Below, piece after piece: positions 25,871 to 38,433 of a stretch of DNA of 64,000 bases. Within the stretch, counting starts at the first letter, position 1. Every line of letters starts with the position of its first letter. Source of the DNA: Brachypodius melanocephalos (lineage: Eukaryota; Chordata; Aves; Passeriformes; Pycnonotidae); assembly GCA_013398615.1 (NCBI GenBank), contig VZSR01001477.1, forward strand, positions 808,556 to 872,555, in the 5' to 3' direction. A program made the translations under genes and the position numbers. A model generated the notes under the pieces. It saw nothing but the letters and a program-made list of their open reading frames with translations. It had not been told where the DNA came from and ran no database searches.

Positions 25871-27692
25871 TTATTTTTCTAAATTACTTTCTTGAGAAGA
25901 ATCATTGTTGAAAGAAACAAAATACTGAGGAACAATTTAAGGATGCTTTCCAGTAGATAACGTATTTCCCAAAGGAGTAGCTGCCAGGTCTGACAGAACT
26001 GACAGTGCACACTTCCAGCAAAGTTCTGCTTACTGTTAGGGATCCACACGGGATCTCTTTGCTGGCAGAAATAAACCTGAGAGCAAGACCAGAAGCTTTG
26101 TGTTATGCCAGACATTACCAAAGATACAGATCTAAAATCTCACAATTTAATTTGAGCATAAGGAACAGAAGCAAAGGATGAACATGGTAAAGCACATGGG
26201 CAGCCAGCCCCCTGCAGAGGAATGTCCATCTCCTGTAATTTCCAGAAGCATGTGTAGATGACAGGAGTCCATTGGGATCAGAGGAGGAGCCTCTGCCCGC
26301 TCAGCCACAGCCAGAGGGTGCCCCTTTGGCCCAGCACCCAAGAGCCAAAGCTTAAAAACTCTGGTGGTGTTTGAGGTGGCTCTGCAAGGGGTGCATCTGA
26401 GAGATGAGTTAGAAATACATAAAGACCCAGGGCTAAGGTGTCAAGAGCCTGAGGGCAAAACTTTTTGGGTTGCCCATAGATACTGAAGAGAAGATGATAC
26501 ATCTGTTTGAGAGCAGAAACTTACAACAGCTGTTGTCGTGGGACATTTCCAGGATATCTCAAACTATGTCTCTTTATTGGCCATTCTAGTGCAAAGTGAG
26601 AGCTCACACCTGGGGAGAAGAAGGTCGGCAGAGCTTGTAGCCATATGTCTACTTCTCTTAAAAAAAGATGGCCTCATCCATCCTTTCCTATTCGGCCCTT
26701 TCCAGGGTCCTGATGGCACCATGGTCCTCAGGATCCTGATCCCCTTCCCAGCCATGTGATGCCAAGTGAGCACCTGAGCCAGCAGCCCGTGCCCCAGCAG
26801 CTCTGCAGCAGCATCGCTGCCCAGCTGCCCACACACTGCTGCCCCCATGGCTCAGCACCAGCCCCATCCCCAGGGAGTGCCCAGCACCCCGGGATAGACT
26901 GTCCCTGGCTGGGATGGTGGGGATGGGGCCTGCAGCCAGGCCCTGCCCTGCTGCACCCAGGAGCCTGCAGCCCACTGCACCCCGAACAGCATCCAAACCC
27001 AGGATAAATGACACAGCCCAGCATCTCTCCAGGGCTGCTTCATGAGGAAGCATCATTATCTTGAACCTGTGTCCTCTAATTTCTGCCTACGAATAGAGAC
27101 ATGATCTATAGTCTAGTTGTACTCTGCTGGTATCTTACAGATAGATGGGACAATATTTTGAAATTTTTTGCATTAACATGATTTTCAGTTATTGATTTTC
27201 AGTTTACTTTCATCTGGGTAAAAAGAGTGGTAAGGTATTAAAACTTAAGCGCTTTTCTAATCTGAGCCATAATGGGTTTGAGGAGTTGGTTCATGGCTTG
27301 GTGCTCAGCTCAAAATGGTGCAGGAGTGAAAAGAGCTCTCTGCCAGGCTCCTTTAGTGCAAAATTAGAAAAAGAGTTGCTGAATAAAGGATCTCATTGAG
27401 AAACCAAAATGCATTTTAGCTGATATCTGAGTGGCTGGAGTTGAAGTTCCTTTTCCCCAGAGACAATCCTGTTGGTATTACATCTGAATTTTAGGGACTT
27501 AAATTTAGGCACCCAGGAGATCTGGGTACTACTAAGTAGTACCTGACATCCCTTAAGGGATGGCAGAATCAAGCATCCATATGCATGGTAAACCATCTGC
27601 ATCTCACCAGTTTGAAAAACTCCACAGACAGGATTTACTTTCCTTAGTATTTCTTATTATTTATACCTACCCCCTTATTCAATGCGGAATGT
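25871..27692. other. Gap-flanking interval with a GC-rich island
   Basis: Positions 26,150-26,500 and especially 26,760-27,010 are clearly more GC-rich than the surroundings (cytosine-rich CCAGCAGC/CCCCAGGG stretches) and give overlapping open frames in several phases on both strands. Such multi-frame openness reflects base composition, not coding. Few CpGs are visible, so it is not a classical CpG island. It may be an old repeat or a regulatory element; I see no LINE or LTR hallmark. Confidence 0.45.
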
Positions 27693-27712
27693 AAAAAAAA
27701 AAAAAAAAAAAA
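27693..27712. repeat. Poly(A) run (20 bases)
   Basis: Uninterrupted A20. No recognisable retroposed body precedes it, so it may be a simple homopolymer rather than an insertion tail. Confidence 0.9.
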
Positions 27713-27765
27713 GTCTACAGTTTTTCTTGCAGAAAATTAGCAAGGACTACTACTGGCTTTTAAAA

Positions 27766-27800
27766 TATGAGTAGCAGTGTTATAATCACTGCTACTCATA
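27766..27800. repeat. Perfect 14-bp inverted repeat (hairpin)
   Basis: TATGAGTAGCAGTG at 27,766-27,779 is the exact reverse complement of CACTGCTACTCATA at 27,787-27,800, separated by a 7-base loop (TTATAAT). Pairing does not continue beyond the stem on either side. Function unknown. Confidence 0.95.
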
Positions 27801-27809
27801 GGCAGTAAC

Positions 27810-30800
27810 TTAGGCTGGAAAGGAGCTCTGGGGGTCAGCCCCAAAGCAGGGCTAACTCCAAAGTCAACCAAAAGGTGAGATGAAGATGTAGCCGTCCCCA
27901 TTTGTCATGTGAGTGGCCAGAACACAGCAGGTGTGGGGATACAGTCTAGTCCTCCTCACATCTCTTGGGCTGCAGAGATCACAGCTGTAGCAAAAAGAGA
28001 AGGGAAAAGGGAGACAATTAAACACTTGTTTCTCTTGGCCATATTCTGAAGAGATTGCTTGCTTCACCTGTGTGCTGTGTGGACTGCAGGCTTTTCAGGT
28101 GTGCTCTGAGAACATCTCCCAGACCAGTGCAACAGCCTTGGGCAGGGGCTCCCAATTCCATCCCTCTAGTCCTAAATTAGATGTAGCACCAGGTGCAGAC
28201 AGCACTGCTTAGCGCTGCCAACAAGAAATACATGTGCGCATGCCAAGAATAGGAGCTACAGATATCAGTGGAAAGTCTGTGATGAAAACAAGAGTGCCTA
28301 CAGAGTTTAAGCAAATCCAAGGTCTGTTAGCAGCTTTGCAGAGATTCACGGGATTATACTTTTGTACATTGGCACTTACATGTGACCTAAATTTCACCTG
28401 AAATATTGAAAGCTCCTTTTCTGGTATCTGCAGTGCCACATTCTTACTGAATGTAAAAACACAGCCCTGTGTTTATGCAGGTTTGTCTCTGCAGGTCATT
28501 AGCAACACTTGATCACTGCACTTTCCCTTCCAAATTCTAATTTACAGAATAACTTTCTGACTTAATATATGTGGAATTACTTTTGTGAATGACAACAAAG
28601 AAGGACTGCATTTTCTTATAATTGTCAAATTGCTTGAGATTATGTTAGTTTCTCTTAATTATTTTATAATTGCAAAAAAAGAGTCCGTTTTTATTGGAAA
28701 GCCGCTAGTTAAAAGTCTTTTAAATTGCTTCTGCAAAGGAATTGTGTACTTCTTTCTATACCTCTAGCACCTGATTTGTGTGCTCAGAACACATGCTTCA
28801 TTAGCCCCTTTCACAAGCTAAGCGTCTGCTGCTCCAAATGTAATGCAAATCACTTTTTAATGGTCACATTGACTAGATAGGAAATGCTTTTGTTGGAGCT
28901 ATGACTTGTAGTTAATTAAACCAATTAGCATGTGATATAAGCACTTCTGAGAAGACAAAGCCCAAGAATAGCTCTCAAAAAAAGGTGGAAGACTTTCATG
29001 CAGATAGAAATGCTACAGAAGGGAAAGGAAATGAAGCAAAAGGAAGTTTAAAAATAAATTCTAAATGTATTCACTACCTTTTCTAGTTTACAGCAGTCTC
29101 AGCTGATCTTCTATGAGTAACATATTTGCGGGCCTGAGAATCTACTTACTATGGCTGTGTAAGGAGATAAAACCAGACTTTTTACTCAGCAGAGATGATG
29201 GGCAATAACATTTCTGCTGAGATCCTGCTTATATCATGAAATTATCCGATTTATCAATTGCACTTTTGACTTCCAAAAGAAGACTTTTCTGCTTAACACC
29301 AGAAGAATCTCAGTCTGGCTCTGAGGGTTAGGACTGTCCTTTTTCCAAACTAACAACAAAAAGACTCCTGAGCCTTTAAAATGGAAATGTATCGCATTCC
29401 TTCTAACACTGTCTCTCAAAGTAATGGGTAACAGTGAGACATTTTATAATTTAACCACCCTAGAAATATGCAGTCTACACATGAAGTCTTAGGAATAAGT
29501 TGCATTGCTCTTTCAGAAATTCTACTAAATTGGGTCCATGTATGATTTGAAACATGCAACGACCAAGAGGTGTAAGTTATGATACATTCTTTTCAATGTG
29601 CATGATATCTGGCTTTCATTTGCTAGGAATTTTCAATGCTTTTGAGAAACCTGTTTTTGCTCAATGTAAAATAACACATCTTTTGCAGTCTTTCTGAATA
29701 CACCTTGAACCTTGTTATTGTTTTGCCAGTTGCTTCTTCTTTTATATCCTGGAATGAAACCTGATTCTTAAACAAAGAAAAACCTGATTCTGTCAGATAA
29801 AGTAGAAGCTGATTAGGATGCTAAACTACTTAATTGCTATTGGTAGTTAAGTTTTATGCTCCTCTAATTTAATTAATAAGAGAAAAAGTGTCAAATCAGC
29901 TGGCAGGATTTTGAACAAAGGAAATGAGCTTTTATGCCTACATTGCATTCTTACGCTTGAATTGGCAATTTGCTAGCTTCTGTTGCAAAACTCCAGACTA
30001 GAAATTGCTGCCTATCCAGTGTTCCCCCCATGTAATTTTGTTGCCTCCTTCCTCTTTTCCCCCCCACCCCGTTTTTCTTCTTTCCTCCCTGAATATACAG
30101 GGTTTTTTAAATTACTGTTTAGCTTAATTAATTATAAACTTGCAATTGGCTTTATGAGACTGGATCTGACACCCCCCAACTGATGCAGAATTTCATACAA
30201 ATACAAAGGACTAATTGTGTGACAGACATCTTTTGCAAGAGGAAAGCTTGGACAATTCTAGTTGTTCAGTCTTCATCTAAAAATGAAGTAGACTCTGCTA
30301 GAGTTCTTTCATATACATAAAGGTGCCTTGCAAAGAGATTTTTTGTCTCATTTATCAACTATGTTCCATAGTTGCTCCACAGTTTCTTTTCTGTTTTTCT
30401 TATGAAGATGTTAGAATGGCCATGATCATGTAATCTGTATTTTTTTTGCTCAGTAGCAATGGCTAGAAGAATTTCTGTTCCTCACCCTTGATTTGGATTT
30501 AGGAATGGGGTGTTTTGACTTCTCTAAAAGTAAATAAAGAGGGGGTTTTTTAGGAACGTGCTAATCAAAGAGGTTATAGTGAAGATGCAAGTCCTCTTGA
30601 ACATTCATATATAGTTTTTAGAGAACAGTTTATTTTCTTTTCTCATAGAATAATCCTTGATCTTATTATTCGGTTCTGCAAAGGGCAAAATACTCTTGAC
30701 TTATATTGACTTGAATAAAATGGAGGGACTCACTGCACTACAGAATTAGTGACCAGTATTTGGTAAATCACTGTTGGTCTCTCAAACCTTGCCTAAACAC

Positions 30801-31368
30801 ACAGATGAATTGTATTTCAATTTAACAGAAGTTAAATTCAGTAGCTGACAAGATTCTGTTTGTCAGTGTAATTTATTGATGTTCTAAGGTACTTTCTATT
30901 ACCAAGCCATCTACTAGATAAAGTCTTTTCATTTTTTAGAAAGTCTACAAAATACTAAACTGAATTTCTGTTCTTCACTGAAGAATCACGCAGAGCCAAT
31001 TAGTTTGGCTATTTTTCTCATGGTGCAATGCTTCTTGCAAATCCGAATGATAAAAAATACTGTACTTGTAGTTGTTATGTTACCTATTGACAATGCTACT
31101 GTACAAAAGAAGATGTTTGAGAATTCTAATGCACTACAGGAAATGACACTGGGAAAATAATTACTTAGTTTTAATATCAGCTTCAATTAGAAACAGACTT
31201 ATACGATTAAGGAGAAAGAGAGTCTGGAAGAAAATATTTCAACCTGCTGAGTGGGAAATTAAAATCAGCACAATGTAAACATCACCAGCAAAATAGTTGA
31301 TCACATTCAAACCTAGTAACTTTTTCTAATAACACTCTTGCACATCCACACTTGAATTTTTGTGCCAG
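27810..31368. other. AT-rich interval, no supported gene
   Basis: No transposon hallmark seen. Contains a C-rich/T-rich patch at 30,050-30,075. Positions 28,795-28,960 carry ATGCAAAT (28,843-28,850) and TTAATTAA (28,912-28,919), discussed under findings. Confidence 0.4.
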
Positions 31369-31547
31369 CTATTCCCATAGTGCAGCAGCTGCACTCATCC
31401 AGATGAGACATGCCCTAGGATTTGTGTCGGGCAGCAGTAGGGAGTGGACATGGGCCATCCCTGTGAAGTCACTGCTGCTGGCTTCCTCCCTGCACCTCTG
31501 TGACCCTGCATTCCTGCAAGAGGCTGAGCAAGAAGGGGCTCATGGAG
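31369..31547 (+). other. Weak exon-like block
   Basis: TTTTTGTGCCAG acceptor and GAG|GTAACA donor bracket 179 bases with an open frame of 59 codons, rich in alanine, leucine and serine. It ends in phase 1, which fits the following block at 31,885. The peptide looks like translated GC-richer DNA rather than a conserved domain. Confidence 0.18.
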
Positions 31548-31884
31548 GTAACAAAGGTCATCAGCCAGCCAGAAGGGGTTCAGGGATTACGTGAGTCATA
31601 ACATGTATTTACACCCGAGAACTGGGTGCTCTGACAGTTCAGCACACCCAGCACCTGCTGGTTTTGAAAAAAATTGGAAGACTCTTTTCCACAGCAGACC
31701 TTACGTAAACAACTGTGTGCTGTTAAATTGTTGGCTCTCCTTCCATATTGACTGGCTTTTGAGACTAAATGTTGAATTAAACAAATGTTTTATTCCACTG
31801 TGGCTTACACCACTATGATATCTTTACTTCCAGATGTCTGTGTTTTCTAAAGCTTCCTATTTGCCATTAATCTTTCTCTTACAG

Positions 31885-31952
31885 GCTTTCCAGAAGAGAA
31901 GGTTCGAGTCAATCTGAAATGTGGACATAACATGATAACTGAAGCCATTTGA
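31885..31952 (+). other. Weak terminal-exon-like block
   Basis: A very good acceptor (TTAATCTTTCTCTTACAG) is followed by two bases and 21 codons (FPEEKVRVNLKCGHNMITEA and I) to TGA. The phase matches 31,369-31,547, and an AATAAA lies at 32,238-32,243. The open run is short, so support rests mainly on the acceptor. Confidence 0.2.
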
Positions 31953-31999
31953 CTGTTCATACCATGTAGTTTTAGCAAAGAAGCTGTATTTTGTACGTA

Positions 32000-34280
32000 G
32001 CAACACTTAAAGACCAGGAAAGGATACAATAATAGACTCAAACTTACCTATCTTATCGATACAGAGGCTGAGATGGACTGTTTTCGTGCTGATTGAGGAG
32101 TCTGAATGTGACAATTATTCAGATTAAGATTTAGGAATATGACAGAGGAAATTTTTAATGGCATTTTTCAGCACGCTGGCAACAGCTCTCATCCCAGAAG
32201 AGAGAAATGCTTCAGATCCAATTAAAGATTAGTGCTTAATAAAGAATTCTCTTTCCAAAGGAACTGGACAGATTATTGGATGACTGGTAGCTGATGACTG
32301 CACAATCACATAGTGGACCACAATAACACACAGCAGTTTGGTTTTAAAAAATCAAACTAAACAATCACAGGAACACTGCTTTTCACTGAATGGACATGCA
32401 TTTGCAGTTAAAACTTTAAAATCTCTCATAGAAGCCTTTTGGTGTATAACACACTATATTTCATTCTACACTGTCAAGTGATAAAAAACAATTTCACTAT
32501 TCTGCAATCCCGTGCCTTCTGTCAAGAGTATTTTATAACTTTGTTCATTTCAGTTTCTATGAATCCCGAATCTCACTTCTCAGTCAGGAAGGACTGCCAG
32601 CTGTGACTGACATGTAATTACCAACTCCATGTTAGTGATTGAACTGCTAAAAGTCAATAGACAAATTAGAGCTTCTTTCAAAGTGCACAGTGACCTACAT
32701 ATAAAGAATTCTATACAAGGTAGGAACCTGAGACTCAAGAAGAGAAAAATTTGGCAGTGGTAAGTTGAAGAAAAATAATTATTGAAATTATTTATGGTCT
32801 TACATTCAAACAGTGCAGAGGAACAAAGTGACCAGAAGGTAAGAAAGTGTGTTGAAGCCACTGAGCAAGATGCTGTTCTGCTGTTCAAGAAAGGTATCTT
32901 TATATAATTCATTCAGCAGATGAGATGTTCAGCTATGAACATGCACACCCAAGTTTGGTAGGGATATTACCTAGCTGATAAAACTTTTTAAGAGGTTTGG
33001 CTGTGACCACATGCCCATAAAGATAGTGTGATCAGATCACAGGTGGTTGTTTTCTTAGTCTTTATTAGTGTTCATCGCTGGGCACACCTCACACCAGGAG
33101 AGTGTGATATCGCCCTTCCTAGCTATTGTTAACTAATTGATTTAGATTAGATTTCTACCTTGAGGAACTTAGGTAAATTCTTAATTTAAGTGAAAATACA
33201 CATTAAAACCTGAGGGAGCAGACACAAAATGGTAGGCATTAATTTAAAATGATCATTTAAAGTCATGATTTTGAGTTAATTTAAGAAGAACAAAAACAAA
33301 GAGCAGGAATATGAAATAACAGTCTTCATATGGTTGCAAGTGATTTTTAAAGGATAGGTGGTTGAGTAAATTAGTGTGACTTTCTCATGTGATAAGCCAT
33401 GTCACCTCATCTAACTTAAGTGGGATAGTAAAGAAATGCCATGGAGTGGGGGAATTTTAACTCGGAAGATGGCATTTTTATATACTGACAAACGGAGATG
33501 CAATATACCCTTGTTTTGGTGGGGTTTTTTCAGAAGATAGGCTGTAAAATGGTTTCACAAATTAAACGTCTTTTTTTGCTTTTTGGGGGGTTTTTTTGTT
33601 TGTTTTTTGGGGGGGGGGTTGTATATTTTTTGTTGTTGGTTTTGTTTTGTTTTTGTTTTCTAGCAAGGTAGAAAGGTTTGGCTATGGGCTGAGAAACTCT
33701 CTGCTTCCATTTCTGCTCCTGCAGACTCATATGATAGACATTAGAATATTTTTAAAGCCAGACTTCAGAGTGTGAAATCATCTCTGGAGAAAATCACAAG
33801 GGAAACTTTCTCTTTCTGTATAAATGTGTATATCCCAAACAAAGGAGTGTAAATGTCTTGCTAACTGGTATACAGATGTTACAAATCATGTCTATATTCA
33901 TGACTATTCATTGCCTAAACAGTAGCAGGTATGAGAAAGTCTGAATTGGAAGCTTAATAGGAACAGTCGTCCTTATTATTTATTATTTTTGAAGTGATTT
34001 AATTTTAAAAGTTACTTAAATTTCTCCTTAAAAAAAGTCTTTGATAACTGTGAACACTTGTATTTTGGGGTATTTTATTATTGGATATTACTGGAATTTT
34101 TTCCTGATCTAAGTGTAGACTATCAATCTCAAGTAACTGTAGTGTCTTAGAGCAGTGGTTTTGCACTAACTTCCACAATGTTTCATGGAAAGCCCTGAAG
34201 GACCTTGACTCATCTTCTGAAAGAAAGAGGCAATAATAATCTGTCTTGCTTTAAGACAACTTAAAGAAGTGGACACTCTA
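32000..34280. other. AT-rich interval, no supported gene
   Basis: No recognised transposon or gene. Holds a good minus-strand donor context near 32,047 (GATAG|GTAAGTTTG) without a convincing exon, and the G/T tract at 33,570-33,660. Confidence 0.4.
33570..33660. repeat. G/T-rich low-complexity tract
   Basis: Alternating long T and G runs including G10, then TTGTTTTG units. Same style as the tracts at 15.3 and 53.0 kb. Confidence 0.9.
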
Positions 34281-34289
34281 AAATGAGTT

Positions 34290-34634
34290 ACCTCCCCTTA
34301 GTTCCAACCAATCCCCTTCCACCAATAAGGAACAACTACCAGTAGATAAAAGTGAAAAAAAACCTAAAAAAAAATACTGAAAAAAATACCAAAAAAACCC
34401 CACCCCGAATAAACACCCCAGTTTACTAACAAGCAAAACTGCAACAGGCAAAGAATGATAGTGAATAATATCTTGATACAAAATTGCTAAATCTCAGGGA
34501 CTCCCTGAGAACAAAGAGACACCCAAATTCTTGGGATACTGCCCCCTTCCAAGATGGTGGCTCCGGCTGCCAACTGCACACAGGGAGACAAAGGGAAAAT
34601 GGCAGCCAGCCCTACCCACAAGGTGGCCAGCCCC
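34290..34634. mobile_element. Probable repeat DNA flanking LTR copy A
   Basis: Contains an A-rich segment (34,350-34,400) and a GC-richer block with CCAAGATGGTGGCTCCGGCT and CCCACAAGGTGGCCAGCCCC directly before the LTR. The style resembles endogenous retrovirus DNA of songbirds, which is my recollection and not a match I can prove. It could be a second element into which copy A inserted. Confidence 0.35.
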
Positions 34635-35410
34635 TGTCTTGGTTTGGAAAAGACAGGGATCTGCTAGGGAAAGCTGGGGATCCCCTTGAAATGGAGAATG
34701 TAAACCCCCTCCCTCCAAATTGTTATCATTTTGCAATTAGAGGCTTTCAGGGAAAGATATGAGAATAGGAATAACATTTCTTTACTAGAAATATTAAAAA
34801 TATAAATGTAGTAGTACCAAGAGAAAAACCAAAACCAAAAACAAAACAACAAGCAAGCAAGCAAACGAAAATCCTAGAAACCCTGACAGAGTCAGAAATA
34901 CAACCTGACACCCTGTTGGTCAGGATGTTGGACGCAGTCCGAAGAAATCCACTTGGAGTTGCAGATGGGGTTCTGTTGGAGTAGAGATGATACTGTACAA
35001 AGGGTCCAGTGATGGCAAGATGGGTCTGGTCTTCCTTGGGGAATCCAGCAGATAACCAACTGCCTTGGTGTTTCTGAGTCTCAGTTTTTATCTAGGTAGG
35101 AATGCTTGGCTTCCCCCACTGGGTGGAGCATCTCACAATGGGATGATGTAATGTTATCAGTCACGTGGTGAGCCTTAATGGCCCATTAACAGCAGATATC
35201 CCTCTGGAGGGAGGATGGGCCATGGAAGAAATAAGGAACACTCCCCCTCCTGGTTTTAACAGCTGGCCCATTAGCAGAAGGCACCCGCCCCCTCCCCCCT
35301 GGAGTTATGAGGAATGGGTTATACAAGAGATAAAGAAAACACCTCCTCAACCAGTTTCAACAGATGGAAAATGGAATAAACATTTTTGGTTACATATTGC
35401 AACCCTCACA
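34635..35410 (+). mobile_element. Endogenous retrovirus LTR, copy A (solo)
   Basis: About 776 bases beginning TGTCTTGGTTTGGAAAAGAC and ending CA. It aligns along its whole length with 51,937-52,591: both share GAAATGGAGAATGTAAACCC, TCACGTGGTGAGCCTTAATG and a closing GGTTACAT.TTGCA. An AATAAA (GGAATAAACATT) near the right end supports plus orientation. It contains two tandem units starting TGGCCCATTA (35,179-35,263 and TGGCCCATTAG at 35,264-35,364); copy B has one. No gag, pol or env lies beside it, so it is probably a solo LTR. I saw no target-site duplication at these edges. Confidence 0.82.
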
Positions 35411-35830
35411 GGCAACTGCATGTCTTGAAAGGCAAAGGGGAGATGGTGTCAGCTCTCTTCCCCAGGATGGTGCCCTTCGGAGGGAATGTGCCTTTCCCCC
35501 TGGACCTCTCACGATGTTAGATGCCCTGTGCGTGCTCAGTCTGTGGGCAGAAAAGTGTGCTGCAGAAACACTCCCTTTTCCAGTAAAGCCTCCTTACAGG
35601 TTCTTTAAAGGAAATGTTCCATACCCCTTCCCTGCTGTGATTGGTTTCTTTTTCAAGAAAATCAAACCAAACCAAACAAACTCACAGATCCACAAGGATA
35701 CTCTGGGTGCAGTAAACACCTTAAAACATCTTGAGCAGGCAATGCTTAGCCAGGACCCCTGAGCCAGCCTTCTTCTGGGGCCATTGTGCAGCATAGAATC
35801 ATCTCAAGGATGATGTTCTGCCCCAGGTAC
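35411..35830. other. Possible continuation of nested repeat
   Basis: GC-richer than the surroundings, with overlapping open frames on both strands and no known protein. TGGTGTCAGCTC at about 35,444 resembles the first bases of a leucine-tRNA primer-binding site, but the match breaks down and it lies some 34 bases from the LTR edge. Likely repeat-derived; family not identified. Confidence 0.3.
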
Positions 35831-37712
35831 CATTTACTAGCTCTTTAGAGGTGTTGCATATTTGAAATCCCCTTTGGCATCCTACAATAATCTTCTGGTG
35901 CCCTTGTTGTAATCTTTGAGGATTATTTTACACTGGATGAAACAGGGTAGAGTTAATGCACAGATGAAGGACTAACCTGCAATTAAGCTGTGGAATCATT
36001 CATGCACCTTAATCTCTTAGCCATGTGAGAGTTTCAGGATTTAGAAACAAACTTGTTTTTTCTCTCTTCTTTCCCTGGCTCCCTTGATTTTTGTTTTTAT
36101 CACTTTAAAAAGATAGTAGGAAAACGTAGAAGAATAAAACTGGAAAATGGGAAAATAAAACATCAATTCTTTAAAATATTTTATCCTATTAATTCCTTTT
36201 AATCCCGGGGCTCTACCAACACCAAATGACTTTGTTCAGGCCTTGCATCACATAAAATGTGTCTAAAAGAGATGTGGCATGTCAGATGTTTTAATCTTGA
36301 ATCTATCGAAGGGTCCTAGACAAATACCACAGTCCCAGCTGCTGAATCTCACTCAGCAATGGGTGCTGTCATACCTTCTGGGAAAGGATATAAATAACCT
36401 TACTGACTGGACAAGGAAAAAGAAAGGTAGCCTGGAAAAGTCTTTTGTTCCAGAAAGAGAGTGAAATGGTAGCACTGTTTGTATTGACTAAGGTATTCCC
36501 ATCTTCTAAATCATCTGTCATTTCAGATTTTGAAAAGAGTCTGAAGGTTGCAACAAAATACATGTGAGTACAAGTTATGGATCTTATTCTTGGTGTCATA
36601 ATTTTGTACTGATACAGTTTTCTTTCTGTAATAGTACTGGGAAATGAGAATGAGAATTGTATGGAGAATCTATGAGTTGATGATAAGCTGTTGATAGCAT
36701 TTTGCACAGAGAAAATACTTTCTAGCATGCTTCTATACCTTATTGCATGCTAAATCTTGGAATTTATCATTAGAAATTAATAATGAAGTTTTTTCACAAA
36801 ATGAAATTACAGATAATGTATTTTATTCAATATGCACAATTTTCATCTGGGTTAACCACAGACATGGCCAAACACCTGGAGTTACACTGGACAGCATTTC
36901 AGCTGAAATGTTCCAACACTATTATAAATCTGTGAAAGAGGCACACCCTCTTTGAGATACACTGTTTTTTCTAGACTCAAGTGGTTTATTGTGCAGCTGG
37001 TTATCTGAAACTTTCCCAAAGTAGTCCAAGCTAACATTGCAGGAAAAGTATTCTATGTTTTCTCCATGAAATACTTACATTTGCTGCAGTGCTGTGCTTT
37101 TGTTAAACCTTGTATGTCTATAGCTGTGCACAGGAAGCAGAGGTCAGCACACATCAAGCTCCACCTGCCTCCAAACTTCAGCTGGGAAGTGGGCTGGGCA
37201 CCAATTCACATAACATTGGCTCCAATTGATCTGAAACTCTGGAAGAGTTGCACTCAGCAAATGGCCACATATGGTGGGAGAAACATTGTAAATGCTGCAG
37301 CAATAATTGACTTCTGGGAAAAGAATACAAACATTAAAGTGTTTGTAATTAATAACCATTTCAAGATGCTTGCCATGAATTGGAAACCTTTTTGCAAACT
37401 GTCCTGCTTAACTAATCATGAAATACTAGTCCTTGTAATTTGTCCAGTGCCTCTGAGAGAAATTGCAAAATGTCTGATCCATGCCCTTTAAAACACATTA
37501 ATAATAAAGTGAAATCCAAATGTGTTCTTTTTAGCTCTAAAGTAAAGCTCAAGCTCCATGCTGAGCATAATTACAAATAATGTATGAACTAACATGATGC
37601 TAACTACAGATGTCCAGCTGGTGAAAAAGAGGGTAAGCTGTGTTTGCTAGCACATATGCTTACAAAGTTTAAAGCATATGACTTATCTTAATGTATTTTG
37701 CCTTCCTAACAG
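35831..37712. other. AT-rich interval with unassigned open frames
   Basis: Holds a 141-codon plus-strand open frame (37,066-37,491) and one ending at 36,955 that includes TPGVTLDSISAEMFQHYYKS. I recognise neither. About one frame of 140 codons is expected by chance in a window of this size and base composition, so I do not call genes here. Confidence 0.35.
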
Positions 37713-37800
37713 TGCACAACTTCTTGCTGATACCACACCGTACTCAGCTGCAATTGGGTATTTTCATGAAGAGCCTGTAGAAGGAATGTTTTCAGACTAA
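37713..37800 (+). other. Terminal-exon-like block
   Basis: Acceptor TTTTGCCTTCCTAACAG, then one base and 28 codons to TAA; the peptide includes AQLLADTTPYSAAIGYFHEE. Good acceptor and protein-like composition, but it is short and has no partner exon of the right phase that I can point to. Confidence 0.2.
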
Positions 37801-38433
37801 GGACAACAATATCCATAGGACTTTAATATATCTACAAATAGGGCAAACTTATTTCGTTTAAAAAGGGGAACTCAATAATTCAAATGCAATAGCTATGAAA
37901 ATGTTGCTAACATAAAGTTGTCTAAGTAAGTGTTAAGTTTTCTCAAAATATTGGAGTGCAGCATTTTGAATGAAGTCTCTTGTAGGTCTTTGAAGAGGCT
38001 TCTCCATTTGTTTTTTAAACTTGCATAAGATGAAAGAAGAGTGAGGTTTAAACCAAAGTCAAAGTGTTGTTTCATCTCATAAAATTGCAAATGCAGCTGA
38101 AATTCTGTCCATAGGTTGTGTTGTGTTCTGAGACTGGTGCAGAAGCACAGCATTTGGGCTGAAGAAGAGGGAGAGACCAAGCATGTGTCAGTGAGGAGCC
38201 TTGAGGGAGCAGTTGCAGAGACACAGATTAAATCTGAGATGTGAAGCCATAGCTCATTTACAGAAATTATTTTTAAAATGGTTTGTGAGTGAAGTGCTTT
38301 ATCAAAGACAGTGGCTGTTTTATATTTCTTTTGTGGCTGAGAAGGGTGCAAAACCTAATGACTGCTAACAATTTTGTTCCACTCTCTCTGAATTGTTTTC
38401 AGTGGCCTTTTTTTTTTGTCCATTTCAGTAACC

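Noticed and set aside
25551..25911. Open frames across the N run
   Set aside because: Produced only by undetermined bases.
28389..28436. Minus-strand 48-base exon-like block before GTAAGTGCC
   Set aside because: Good donor but poor acceptor, and too short to judge.
37066..37491. 141-codon plus-strand open frame
   Set aside because: No known domain; about one frame this long is expected by chance.
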